The notes beneath the pieces are model-generated. The model was given only the letters and a program-made list of their open reading frames with translations. It ran no database searches and was not told the origin of the DNA. From Secundilactobacillus mixtipabuli (lineage in GTDB: Bacteria > Bacillota > Bacilli > Lactobacillales > Lactobacillaceae), in NCBI RefSeq assembly GCF_002217925.1, contig NZ_BCMF01000001.1, positions 232,448 to 296,447 on the forward strand: DNA of 64,000 bases, written 5' to 3'. Both the position numbers and the translations under genes were made by a program. Each line of letters starts with the position of its first letter. Within the stretch, counting starts at the first letter, position 1. Positions 46,567 to 55,621 of the stretch are shown piece by piece.

Positions 46567-46612
46567 CGGGATCAGAGGTGTTTTCATTAAACATCCCTGA
46601 TTCCGTTATTCA
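46567..46612 (+). terminator. Terminator after the peptide transporter gene
   Basis: GGATCAGAGGTGTTT pairs with AAACATCCCTGATTCC (few mismatches), followed by a T-rich stretch. Confidence 0.6.
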
Positions 46613-47152
46613 TCTCTTTTTTAATCGCTCTGCTACCATTTTTGCTAGCTTCAGAGTGGTATTGCGATTACGAATCGACACCGTTGAATAGAACGGCTGA
46701 GACAGCAGCTTCGAGAAAAACGACTTTCGGTAATTGCTTTTCATCGGTGCTCGCCAGAAAATCACGTGGGCTGTAAATTCAACTTCATCATATGTTGACA
46801 GCTTCTGCTTAATCAGCTGATCATAGTCACTCAGATAGCCGGGCAACTTAAACAGCGCGTTGTATCGATTATCGTCATCTACCCGCCACCATTCCGGTGC
46901 TTGGCCGACCTCTTGTAAGTAATCTGGCGCAGCAATTACAGTGTGGGTAATCTCAAACTCATAGTGGTCCTTAATGACCTGAGCAACCATTTCCGTCGCA
47001 TTGCCTTCATAACCAAACAAAACATTGCCACTATTAATATGACTCTGAACATCAGTGGCACCTGCTGAAGCGAGGAACCCACGCAAGTCGGCCATCACTA
47101 CCCGTCGATGACCACCAACGTTGATGCCGCGCATTAATAGTACATACTCCAT
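46610..47152 (-). CDS. DUF1697 family protein
   Basis: 180 residues. The N-terminus LLMRGINVGGHRRVVMADLR and SHINSGNVLFGY are the family signature. DUF1697 proteins are small cytoplasmic proteins of unknown function. Single gene. Confidence 0.92.
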   Translation of the reverse strand: MEYVLLMRGINVGGHRRVVMADLRGFLASAGATDVQSHINSGNVLFGYEGNATEMVAQVIKDHYEFEITHTVIAAPDYLQEVGQAPEWWRVDDDNRYNALFKLPGYLSDYDQLIKQKLSTYDEVEFTAHVIFWRAPMKSNYRKSFFSKLLSQPFYSTVSIRNRNTTLKLAKMVAERLKKR

Positions 47153-47217
47153 ATGACTCCTTCATTCCAAATCATGTTTTAGTTTGATTATAGTTTAGCT
47201 TCAAACACTGCACCACT

Positions 47218-47262
47218 AAAAAACCAGAGCAACCACTGAATCATCGCTACTCTGGTTTTGAT
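47218..47262 (-). terminator. Terminator after the hydroxyacyl-CoA dehydrogenase gene
   Basis: Minus strand AAAACCAGAGTAGC ... GCTCTGGTTTTTT. Confidence 0.85.
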
Positions 47263-47277
47263 CATATTTTCGAGTTA

Positions 47278-48174
47278 TTAGCCCTGTACAAAAGCTGCTT
47301 GCTGATATTCCGGGTCGGGATACGTGTAAAAGCCCTCGCCCGTTTCAATCCCTAACTTACCGGCATCCACCATTGCCTGCAATTTATCAACAACGGTCTG
47401 GAACTTTTGGTTGCCGGTGTTTGCTAAGAAGCCTTTTTCAATATTAACCGCCGTATTCAGTCCCATAATGTCCAAGAATCCAAATGGTCCGCGGTCCACA
47501 CCCATGCTGACCATCCAGTTTTTATCGATTAAGATTGGGTCGGTAACGTCATCCGCCCACAGCAGGAGTGCAGCATTAATCATTGAAAGAAAGATTGAGT
47601 TCATGACGTAACCGGAAACTTCTTTTTTGATTGGAATCGGGATCATCTTGATCTGCTTAGCGAAATCAATTGCATCGTCAATTGCCGTTTGCGGTGTCTC
47701 GGGTGCCCACATAATTTCAGCAACGTTATGAATCCAAATGAGATTAGCAAAGTGCATGGCCAAGAATCGGTTTTTATTAGGCGCAAACCCAATTAACTGA
47801 CTTGGTATCAGCGTTGATGTATTGGTCAGTAATAACGTGTTCTCACCAATGTAAGGTTTGAGACCTTGATAGACTGATTCCTTAACCTTAATATTTTCGG
47901 ACACTGCTTCAATAATCACGTCAGCCCCTGTAATGGCGCTCGCTAAATCTAGTGTTAATGAAATGTTACTGTTAGCCGCATCCAACTGATCCTGAGTTGC
48001 GCCCAAATCATGCGCGTATTGATCTGGATAGGAATCAATCTTCTTTTGCGCCGCAGCAATTGCAGCATCGTTAATATCATAAATCACCGTTTCAATACCA
48101 GAAAAAGCCGACTGATAAGCAATTTGACTGCCTAAAACGCCACCACCGAGTACTACTACTTTATTTGCTTTCAT
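47278..48174 (-). CDS. 3-hydroxyacyl-CoA dehydrogenase family protein
   Basis: 298 residues. N-terminal NAD site VVVLGGGVLGSQIAYQSA, catalytic region NTSTLIPSQLIGF...FLAMHFANLIW (His of the active site) and the C-terminal 3HCDH domain with GVDRGPFGFLDIMGL. ATG 48174 has AAGGGACG upstream. Fatty-acid oxidation is generally absent from lactobacilli, so this orphan enzyme may act on another 3-hydroxy acid. No thiolase or enoyl hydratase gene is nearby. Confidence 0.9.
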   Translation of the reverse strand: MKANKVVVLGGGVLGSQIAYQSAFSGIETVIYDINDAAIAAAQKKIDSYPDQYAHDLGATQDQLDAANSNISLTLDLASAITGADVIIEAVSENIKVKESVYQGLKPYIGENTLLLTNTSTLIPSQLIGFAPNKNRFLAMHFANLIWIHNVAEIMWAPETPQTAIDDAIDFAKQIKMIPIPIKKEVSGYVMNSIFLSMINAALLLWADDVTDPILIDKNWMVSMGVDRGPFGFLDIMGLNTAVNIEKGFLANTGNQKFQTVVDKLQAMVDAGKLGIETGEGFYTYPDPEYQQAAFVQG

Positions 48175-48336
48175 CGTTCTTCGTCCCTTCAATAACAAGA
48201 CTGAGTTCTGGTGCACGATTAGTCATGAAATAACCAGCTAGCTGCTGTTGCTGTTTAAAGCCGACTATTTAATCGGCTTTAACTTATCACGGTAACTTGC
48301 CTGATACAAGCAAAGGTATTCGACAAATAGCGCATT

Positions 48337-48372
48337 AAAAAGACCGCTACCCAATTAGAATAGCGGTCCCTT
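48337..48372 (-). terminator. Terminator after the acetyltransferase gene
   Basis: Minus strand GGGACCGCTATTC/AGGTAGCGGTCTTTTT-type stem with T run. Confidence 0.85.
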
Positions 48373-48377
48373 GTTAT

Positions 48378-48854
48378 TTAAATATCCTTCACATACCACG
48401 CCGTGCAAGCCTTATGTGAAGGCTTATCTCCCAGCGGTTTATCAAGCTGCGTGAAACCAACATGCTGATACAATCCCCGAGCCGCTTTGTAATTCAAAAA
48501 TGTTTCAATGTAGAACTTCTGATAACCATATTCCTTGGCTGTCTGCTCTGCCAACGTTTCCAGCTGATGACCAATGTGATGGCCTCGGGCTGCCGGTGAC
48601 AAGTAGAGCTTCTGAAATTCTGCTGTGTGCGGATATGAAAACGGCCCTAGGCCGCCTCCACCCACGATTTCACCGTCTACCTCTGCTACCCAATACTTCG
48701 CCTTATCCTGGTGATCATAGTGTTCTGCTAAATGATCTAAAACTGTATCGTAGTAGGGTGAATCTGGTAAATCATTGCCATACTCACGAATGGCAGACTG
48801 AATAATGGCCTTAATTTGTGCGTCATCCTTTGGTTCTATTGGTCTAATCTTCAT
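48378..48854 (-). CDS. GNAT family N-acetyltransferase
   Basis: 158 residues. LYLSPAARGHHIGHQLETLAEQTAKEYGY is the acetyl-CoA loop and FLNYKAARGLYQHVGF the C-terminal motif. ATG 48854 is preferred: GGAGG lies 8 bases upstream, while in-frame GTG and ATG codons upstream fall on it. Substrate unknown. Confidence 0.92.
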   Translation of the reverse strand: MKIRPIEPKDDAQIKAIIQSAIREYGNDLPDSPYYDTVLDHLAEHYDHQDKAKYWVAEVDGEIVGGGGLGPFSYPHTAEFQKLYLSPAARGHHIGHQLETLAEQTAKEYGYQKFYIETFLNYKAARGLYQHVGFTQLDKPLGDKPSHKACTAWYVKDI

Positions 48855-49119
48855 CTGCATTGCCTCCACTTACACTCATTTCTTGAGATACTGGTTTCTA
48901 TTCTCTTCTTAACCAGGAAAAAATTCTACGGCTATTTTACCGTTCAAGGTAGCTATCCCTATTTAAGTAAGACACTTTACTTAATTATTTTGATTTCAGA
49001 AGTGTCGCTACCACGTAAATAACAGCCTTTTCATCCCTCCTGTACACCTTATTGAGACAAAATGTTATTGATTTGTCAAATTAATTTAGCATTAACCGAA
49101 TTATGCCTATTAAAAGTGG

Positions 49120-49230
49120 TATACTGACCTCTGGGGACAAAGAGCGGTCCCAAGAGAGAGAGCCATAGGACGTAGAAAAAAAGTTTAACAAGGCTATTAA
49201 TGGGACGTACTTTTATAGTGCGTCTCTTTT
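49120..49230 (+). ncRNA. Candidate stand-alone structured RNA
   Basis: Extended -10 TGGTATACT (TATACT 49120-49125) and, about 100 bases on, an intrinsic terminator (GGGACGTAC 49202-49210 with GTGCGTCTC 49218-49226, then TTTT). Between them is a hairpin with GGGAC (49134-49138) and GTCCC (49147-49151), plus the heptamer GGACGTA twice (49168 and 49203). The 3' terminator strand could pair with either copy, so two folds are possible. No plus-strand gene follows, which argues for a free RNA rather than a riboswitch. No known family recognised. Confidence 0.55.
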
Positions 49231-49294
49231 AGTTTGCGCTTTAGTGGGTGATTGAGCTATATTAGCTCGACGAACCAGTATCCAGTTTATTTTA

Positions 49295-49341
49295 AATCAA
49301 AAATGAGTCGCCTTCAGAATGAAGGTGACTCATTTTTGATT
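49295..49341 (-). terminator. Terminator after the lipoprotein gene
   Basis: AATCAAAAATGAGTC/GACTCATTTTTGATT with inner GCCTTC/GAAGGT, a near-perfect stem. Confidence 0.9.
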
Positions 49342-49349
49342 ATTGCGCG

Positions 49350-50413
49350 TCACTTAGCTAAATCAGTTAATTGTTGCCACTGTTCTGTTGTAAAGTAATC
49401 TTTATTGCTTTTCATTGTGTCCAAATATTGTTGTTTACTTGCTTTAGGTAACCGTTTGTAGCTCTTCAAAATGGTGTTGAACGAAGAATCACTGATTTTA
49501 GGTTGAATGGCATCTGCCACATCTTTTTCGGTAATCAGGTCTGACTTCGCTGGTACTTTGACATTTTGTTTCGTCGCTGCCGATTTCGCGTTAACAAGCA
49601 GATTTAGACTTTGGACACCATCAGCTTTGTCTGCACCCTTAATTTGAATAGTTTGCTGATCAGTCTTCGTATTCACACTCATTTTCACCTGATAATGCTT
49701 AATCCAAGCCTTAATATCGTTAATATCAGACTTGGATAGTTTGTTCTCTTTATAAGCTTTCTTACTGTTAGCGACTTGATTATATGCCTTGGCTAAAACG
49801 CCAGCTTCCTTAACCGTTACTTTATGAGAGATAACATTGCCCTTTTGCTTATATGAAACCTTATCAAAGTGAGCGTACTTATCTTTAATGGCTTTTGTGA
49901 CATCTTGTTGAAAAGCGAGGGTCTCTTTAGCATCATTTGTATTCACTTTAAGGTCTGTAGCGGAAGCTTTTTCGACTAAATATTTACCCTTTAATTTATT
50001 GAGCGCCCCTTGATCAAAACTACTGCTAGCGGAATTGGCTTGACTGCCGGCCCGTGTCATTGCAGCAATTAAGTCGCCACTACATAGGCCTTATCTTTAG
50101 CGATAATAATGCCACCCGTGTTTTTATCATCACCACCAGACAGCTGCATCGTGTTCTTCGCCCGATCTACGATAAATGAAAGTTTAAGCTTATTGTTGCT
50201 CATCAGTTTTGTCAGTGATGCAGTCGAACTGGTCGATGTCTTTAAATCCTTCACTTGAATAGACATCGTCGTTTTACTGTGATCCGCTGCAGATTTAAAA
50301 AAAGCATCCGAAAACTGACTTTGAATCGATTTACCGCAACCGCTTAGTCCCAGTAATCCAATAACCGCCAGACCAGCGGCTACCCCTTTTATACACCGAC
50401 GTTTCTTCTTCAT
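49350..50413 (-). pseudogene. Secreted lipoprotein, broken by a frameshift
   Basis: Upstream part: ATG 50413 (AAAGGGGAG before it) encodes a lipoprotein signal peptide with lipobox LLGLSGC and runs to ...KAYVVAT-stop at 50069. The other frame continues ...DLIAAMTRAGSQANS through 49350 with no start or ribosome site of its own. The break lies in GTGGCGACTTAATT (50067-50080), where one base appears lost (GTG GC- GAC TTA ATT). Joined, it is about 354 residues, Lys/Ser-rich, with a C-terminal helical part. Family not recognised; probably a cell-surface protein. Either an assembly error or a real inactivation. Confidence 0.75.
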
Positions 50414-50599
50414 TTTGAATCTCCCCTTTGCATGCTGATTGTGAAGTATCCTACATGATTTAAGCATATCAAAGAAACCGAAATTAGCAATCATTAATTG
50501 CGGTACAAAACGGGGGTTTTAAAATGAATTTTAGTATTGCTATGTGGAATTGAGCGTCATCCAGAATGTTGCGATTCCGGTCTACAGCATTTCCCCAGC

Positions 50600-50700
50600 A
50601 CACAAAAATGCGCCCCGGCTGGGAGAACCGGAGCGTCAGTGAAGGAAGTCACATTATATGACTTATATTTGTGTAGCCTCTCGACTACGCCATTATTATA
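50600..50700 (-). ncRNA. Candidate small RNA or attenuator upstream of the lipoprotein gene
   Basis: Minus strand: extended -10 TGATATAAT (TATAAT 50700-50695), then hairpin GTAG/CTAC (50688-50673), hairpin AAGTCA/TGACTT (50664-50646) and an intrinsic terminator CGCTCCGG/CCGGGGCG (50635-50611) with loop TTCTCCCAG and a T tail (50609-50605). About 85-90 bases of RNA with a C-rich terminator loop. It lies 190 bases before the lipoprotein start, so it is either an independent sRNA or a terminated leader. Confidence 0.6.
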
Positions 50701-50920
50701 TCATGCATCACGATTTTCCCAGCTTTATATGCTTATTTGAATTCCGTCAGCTGCCAAAGAATGGTTATCATTTATAGAACCTCTTTTACGTCATCGAATT
50801 GAACACAATTTTATCATCATAAATTCATAATCTCAATTTATTTTAATTTTTGGCTATTTAGTGTAAAATTATCCTTGAAACAGTTATTGTCGATGTACGT
50901 TTTGATATGAGGTGACATGG

Positions 50921-52582
50921 ATGCAAAAAAGAATCGGTTTCTTAGTAACGGTGGCAGTGAGTGCACTCGCATTAGCCGGCTGCGGTCAGCAGCAGAAAAG
51001 CGGTACTGGTCAAAATAATCTCAAATCGGATATGGCAACTGACCAAGTTGTCAATTGGTCAGAAACACAGGACTTAGTAACCTTGGATCCGTCTAAGTTG
51101 ACAGAACCCATTGATTTAACCATGAATGGGAACGTTAACGAAGGGCTGTACCGGCTGGGCAACCATCACAAGATTGAGCCTGGAATTGCGACCGGTGCCA
51201 ATGTTTCTAAAGATGGAAAAACCTATACCTTCACGCTGAGAAAAAATGCCAAATGGTCAAACGGCGATCCAGTGACGGCCAAAGACTTTGTATATAGCTG
51301 GAAACGAACAATTAATCCTAAAACGGCATCCCAGTATGGTTACATTTTTGATGGTATTAAAAATGCTAACCAGATTCAGGCAAATAAAGTAACTGCTGAT
51401 CAACTGGGAGTTAAAGCACTCAGCAATCAAAAACTGCAGGTTTCGCTGGAACGGCCAATTCCCTATTTCAAGCTACTAATGGCGTTTCCCATTTTCTTCC
51501 CGCAAAACCAAAATGCCGTTGAAAAATACGGGAAACGTTATGGGACATCAGCTGACAAAATGGTCTACGATGGGCCATTCGTCATGAAAGGCTGGACGGG
51601 TACGAATGAAAAGTGGCGATTAGTTGCCAACAATCATTACTGGGACAAAAAACACGTTTATCTCAAGCAGATCAATGATCAGGTGATAAAGGATCCCTCA
51701 ACGCTTTATAATTTGTATCAAACTAAGAAAGTCGATGTGGCATCCCTTTCAGGCGTACAAGCCAAAAGCCAACTTAAAAATAAGGACATGCACATGCTGC
51801 AAGATTCACGGATTTTCTACTTGGAATTTAACCAGAAAACTCGGCCAGCTTTTAAAAATCAGGCGCTAAGAAAGGCCTTCTCCTATGCCATTGACCGGAA
51901 ATCATTTACTAAAAACGTCTTGGCAGATGGGTCACAACCTGCTGAAGGCTTTGTAACCTCAGGATTAGCTAATAACCCGAAAACGGGCGAGGATTTTGCC
52001 AAGGAAGCTAATCAAAATAACCAAGGACTAACGTACAACCCAACGAAGGCGAAGGCTCAGTACAAGTTGGCTTTAAGTCAACTCCATAAAAAATCCTTGA
52101 AGCTTGAAATCTTGGCGGGTGACTCAGTTGCCGCCCAACACTCAGCAGGCTATATTCAAGGACAACTGGAAAAAGTCCTGCCCAACTTGAAATTAACCGT
52201 GACAAACGTTCCCAACAAAACACTGATTCAGCGCCAGACGCACCATGAATTCGACTTCTTCATTTCCAACTGGGGCGCAGATTATTCAGATCCTTACACG
52301 TTCTTGCAAATCCTTCAGTCAAATAACACGTTCAATGAAGGCGGTTGGGATAATCCAACGTATGATCAGTTAGTTAAACGGGCAGCCTCAACCGATGCCA
52401 ATGATCCAAATGCCAGATGGCAAGATTTGATTCAAGCTCAACGGGTCATGATGAAGGATCAAGGGGTCGCGCCAATCTATCAGGCAACTATTCCACAGAT
52501 CCGTAATCCCAAGATCAAGGGATTAGCCTATAACAGTGCCGGACTTCAATATAACTTTAAGAGTATGTATATCAGTAAGTAA
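50921..52582 (+). CDS. Oligopeptide-binding lipoprotein (OppA family)
   Basis: 553 residues, SBP_bac_5 family. Signal peptide with lipobox LALAGC (Cys lipidated), then NWSETQDLVTLDPSKLTEP and the family signature GLYRLGNHHKIEPGIA; the long two-lobed fold is complete. It captures peptides outside the cell for an ABC importer. ATG 50921 follows GAGGTGA; GTG 50912 is too close to it. No opp permease or ATPase genes lie next to it, so it must serve a transporter encoded elsewhere. Confidence 0.93.
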   Translation: MQKRIGFLVTVAVSALALAGCGQQQKSGTGQNNLKSDMATDQVVNWSETQDLVTLDPSKLTEPIDLTMNGNVNEGLYRLGNHHKIEPGIATGANVSKDGKTYTFTLRKNAKWSNGDPVTAKDFVYSWKRTINPKTASQYGYIFDGIKNANQIQANKVTADQLGVKALSNQKLQVSLERPIPYFKLLMAFPIFFPQNQNAVEKYGKRYGTSADKMVYDGPFVMKGWTGTNEKWRLVANNHYWDKKHVYLKQINDQVIKDPSTLYNLYQTKKVDVASLSGVQAKSQLKNKDMHMLQDSRIFYLEFNQKTRPAFKNQALRKAFSYAIDRKSFTKNVLADGSQPAEGFVTSGLANNPKTGEDFAKEANQNNQGLTYNPTKAKAQYKLALSQLHKKSLKLEILAGDSVAAQHSAGYIQGQLEKVLPNLKLTVTNVPNKTLIQRQTHHEFDFFISNWGADYSDPYTFLQILQSNNTFNEGGWDNPTYDQLVKRAASTDANDPNARWQDLIQAQRVMMKDQGVAPIYQATIPQIRNPKIKGLAYNSAGLQYNFKSMYISK

Positions 52583-52598
52583 ACAGTACCAGCCATAT

Positions 52599-52640
52599 AA
52601 AAACGCTCAAGCAGATTGACATGTGCTTGAGCGTTTTTAT
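52599..52640. terminator. Bidirectional terminator
   Basis: AAAAACGCTCAAGCA pairs with TGCTTGAGCGTTTTT between convergent genes. Confidence 0.9.
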
Positions 52641-52648
52641 CAATTTAT

Positions 52649-53389
52649 TTAGTGAGTAATAATCTTTGCCAGGAACTGCCGTACCCGTTCGTTTTCCGGT
52701 TGACCGTTAAAGAAGTGTTCTTTACTATCATCTTCTAGAATACGACCATCCGCCATGAAGATAACTCGGTTGGCCACTTCCCTCGCAAACCCCATCTCAT
52801 GGGTCACCACCAGCATGGTCATAGCTGAATCCCGGGCAATGTCCGTCATAACGTTCAGCACATCATCAATCATTTCGGGGTCCAAGGCACTGGTTGGTTC
52901 GTCAAATAACAACGCCTTAGGCTTCATCGCTAAGGAGCGGGCAATGGCGATTCGTTGCTGCTGACCACCAGATAGCTGTGCTGGTAACTTGGCAGCTTGG
53001 TCAACCAGGCCCACCTGATCCAACAAGTCCATCGCGAGCTTTTTGTTTTCTGCTTCCGGCCGCTTTAGTACCAATCGCGGCGCTAACATGATATTTTCCA
53101 AAATCGTTTTATTGGCATACAGATTAAAGTGTTGGAAGACCATGCCCACGTTTTTGCGAATCCGATTCATATCCGTTGCTTTTTGGGCTAGATCCTGGCC
53201 ATTAACGATCAGTTGCCCCTTTTGAATGGTCTCTAGTCCATTAATGGTCCGAATCAACGTTGATTTTCCTGAACCAGATGGTCCAATCAGCACCACCGTT
53301 TCACCACTATCAATAGTCAGGTTAATATCATGCAGGGCGTGAAACTCACCGTAGTATTTTTCAACGTTATGAAATTCAATCATCGACAT
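52649..53389 (-). CDS. glnQ: Amino-acid ABC transporter ATPase
   Basis: 246 residues. Walker A GPSGSGKST, Q-loop VFQHFNLY, signature LSGGQQQR, Walker B LLFDEPTSALD, H-loop VVTHEMGFA: the polar amino-acid uptake class. Start ATG 53389 lies 8 bases after GGAGG. It is divergent from the fused binding-protein/permease gene at 53736, which lacks an ATPase, so the two probably form one transporter. Confidence 0.95.
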   Translation of the reverse strand: MSMIEFHNVEKYYGEFHALHDINLTIDSGETVVLIGPSGSGKSTLIRTINGLETIQKGQLIVNGQDLAQKATDMNRIRKNVGMVFQHFNLYANKTILENIMLAPRLVLKRPEAENKKLAMDLLDQVGLVDQAAKLPAQLSGGQQQRIAIARSLAMKPKALLFDEPTSALDPEMIDDVLNVMTDIARDSAMTMLVVTHEMGFAREVANRVIFMADGRILEDDSKEHFFNGQPENERVRQFLAKIITH

Positions 53390-53735
53390 ATTGCATTCCT
53401 CCATAATATGTGCAAGTCATTAAACCATTCAAGTTAAAATAGTTCGTATTTAGCTTTTTATTGATCAAATAGCCGGATTGCCGGCAATTCCGACTTTTAC
53501 AGTCTTTTAAATATAAAGACTTTTAAATGTCACTGTTAGCAATCGGAATAATTAAAGCATTTCTGAATTAATATTACTCGTTGCATTAAAATATACTCAT
53601 TATTTTTTAATCTGTCAACTTTCTTATACCTTCAGTGTTTACCTGAATTATCAAGATATATCTACAGTAGATAACCCTTTTAATTTTTATTCAGCCGTGC
53701 TATAGTGTGTAGAAAATGCCAAGGATGTGAAATTG
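53390..53735. promoter_or_regulatory. Divergent promoter region of the glutamine-type transporter
   Basis: About 345 AT-rich bases shared by glnQ and the fused gene. It contains the palindrome GCCGGATTGCCGGC (about 53471-53484), a GC-rich island in AT-rich DNA. No firm promoter boxes or known operator were assigned. Confidence 0.35.
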
Positions 53736-55190
53736 ATGAGAAAATATTTGATTAAATTATCACTCGCATTTATTTGCTTATTCACCTTTACACTGCTTTT
53801 TTCGAATCAGGCTAAAGCAGCAGATCATTACACAATTGGTACTGGGCCAACTTTCATGCCCTACCAAATACAGGATAATAAAGGCGAATATACTGGCAAA
53901 CATCCGGGGTTAGAAATTGAAATTTTTAAAGCCATTGCTAAAAAAGAACATATTAGCTACACCTTTAAGCCAATGGAATTAACCGCCAATATCACAGCCC
54001 TTGAAGGTAATCAAACGGATGGTATCCTTGCCGCACTCATGATCACGCCTGAACGGAAAGAGAAAATGGACTTCTCCAACTCCTACCTCAGCGTTGGACT
54101 GACACTGGCTGCCCCCATTAATAGTAAGATTAAGGGCTGGTCAGACTTGAAAGGGAAAACCATCGCCGTTAAAGCTGGTTCGACTTCTGAAGCGTTCGCT
54201 GAATCGATGCAAAAGAAATACGGTTTTAAATTGCGCCACTTCAAAGATAGTAATACCGAATTAAACGATGTTTTAGTGGGCAACACCGTAGCTGCCGTGG
54301 ATTCAACCGCCACCGTTGAATATGCCATTAAGAATAAAATGAAACTCCATTTAGTTGGGAAAGCCTACAATAAAAATCCCGTTGCTTTCGGAGTCAAAAA
54401 AGGTACCCATAAAAAGTTGCTGCGGCAATTCAACGCCGGTTTAAAAGCCATCAAAGCAGACGGTACTTATAATAAAATCATCTCAACTTACCTTGGCAAG
54501 CACAGTACCGTCACCGGTGCCACCAAAGTGGACCGTTCCTTCATTGGTTTGCTGCGGCAAAACGCCGACTCATTTATCAGTGGGATCACCATGACCATTG
54601 AAATCACCGTTTTGGCGATTGTTTTTGCCACCGTTATCGGCGTTGTGCTTGGTATTTTAGGAACGGTTCCCAACCGGGCACTCAAAGCGATTTCCTCAAC
54701 TTACGCTTTTATCTTTAAGAGTATCCCCGTTATGGTGCTGGCCTTCTTCGTTTACATTGGGATTCCAGACTTAACTGGTGAAAAAATCCCGTTGTTCATC
54801 GCTGGGGTCGTCACCATCACACTAGAAAACAGCGCCTATACCGCTTCCTTCGTACGCGGTGGTATTGAGGCTGTTCCTAAGGGGCAAATGGAAGCTGCCC
54901 GTTCTTGCGGGATAACTTACTTTGACGCTATGCGCCAGATTGTCCTTCCCCAAGCCGTTCGCATCATGGTGCCATCTTTCATCAACCAGTTCATTATTGC
55001 CCTCAAGGGGACTTCAGTGCTGTCCGCTATCGGGGTCGCTGAATTGACCCAAGAAGGAACCATCATCATCGCCAAAAATATGGAAGGGTTCAAGGTCTGG
55101 TTCTTAATTGCCCTGATGTATCTGATTTTGATTGCCATTTTAACTTACCTCTCTAATACAGTTAAAAAACACTACAAGCTGGCGGATTAA
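53736..55190 (+). CDS. Fused substrate-binding/permease protein of an amino-acid ABC transporter
   Basis: 484 residues. Signal peptide (1-29), periplasmic-type binding domain SBP_bac_3 (~30-265; YTGKHPGLEIEIFKAIAKK and the GSTSEAFAE substrate loop), then a membrane permease of about five segments with the EAA loop EAARSCGITYFDAMRQIVLP. This GlnPH-type fusion is common in lactic acid bacteria and imports glutamine or glutamate. ATG 53736 is preferred, with AAGGATGTG upstream. Confidence 0.93.
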   Translation: MRKYLIKLSLAFICLFTFTLLFSNQAKAADHYTIGTGPTFMPYQIQDNKGEYTGKHPGLEIEIFKAIAKKEHISYTFKPMELTANITALEGNQTDGILAALMITPERKEKMDFSNSYLSVGLTLAAPINSKIKGWSDLKGKTIAVKAGSTSEAFAESMQKKYGFKLRHFKDSNTELNDVLVGNTVAAVDSTATVEYAIKNKMKLHLVGKAYNKNPVAFGVKKGTHKKLLRQFNAGLKAIKADGTYNKIISTYLGKHSTVTGATKVDRSFIGLLRQNADSFISGITMTIEITVLAIVFATVIGVVLGILGTVPNRALKAISSTYAFIFKSIPVMVLAFFVYIGIPDLTGEKIPLFIAGVVTITLENSAYTASFVRGGIEAVPKGQMEAARSCGITYFDAMRQIVLPQAVRIMVPSFINQFIIALKGTSVLSAIGVAELTQEGTIIIAKNMEGFKVWFLIALMYLILIAILTYLSNTVKKHYKLAD

Positions 55191-55209
55191 TCGTTTTAAA
55201 ATGGCAAAA

Positions 55210-55257
55210 CAAAATGGCTTCACTCTTAATGAATATTGGAGTGAAGTCATTTTTTAG
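55210..55257 (+). terminator. Terminator after the fused permease gene
   Basis: AAATGGCTTCACTC pairs with GAGTGAAGTCATTTTTT. Confidence 0.85.
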
Positions 55258-55260
55258 TTA

Positions 55261-55621
55261 TTTGGCGACAAACAAAAAGAAGTTAACTCAAGAATCAAAT
55301 ACATCTTAAGTCAACCTCATATGAAATAGTATGTTTTTAAATACTATTAGTTAATTAATCTAGTTCCTGCGACACAAGTTCTTAACGAAAGTCACCAAAA
55401 GTGTCACCAGCAAAAGGAGTCTTGATTAAGAACTGCTATATATCAACGTTTGTAACGCATATAAAACTCATATTATGCGCCCCCCGAGGGCGCATACTAG
55501 GGCATCAAATCAACGTTTTAAGTACTTTTACCGAAAATTTACCGAAAGTTAGCAGGGGCAGTGAAGCACATAGCATTATGCTATGTGTTTTTTACTCAAG
55601 GTAAGTTTCTTAATAGTTTAA
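55261..55621 (+). other. AT-rich boundary of the accessory island
   Basis: About 360 bases without a credible gene. It holds a hairpin GCGCCC..GGGCGC (around 55479-55493) and a plus-strand terminator (55568-55593: CACATAGCAT/ATGCTATGTG then TTTTTT), although no plus-strand gene precedes it. An isolated terminator beside a restriction gene suggests the end of a lost gene, perhaps a junction left by integration. No attachment site could be proven. Confidence 0.35.

Noticed and set aside
48816..49022. 68-residue plus-strand open frame
   Set aside because: It overlaps the start of the acetyltransferase gene on the other strand and has no ribosome site.
55401..55604. 67-residue plus-strand open frame at the island edge
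   Set aside because: No ribosome site or recognised motif and it runs into a terminator; at most the remnant of a lost gene.
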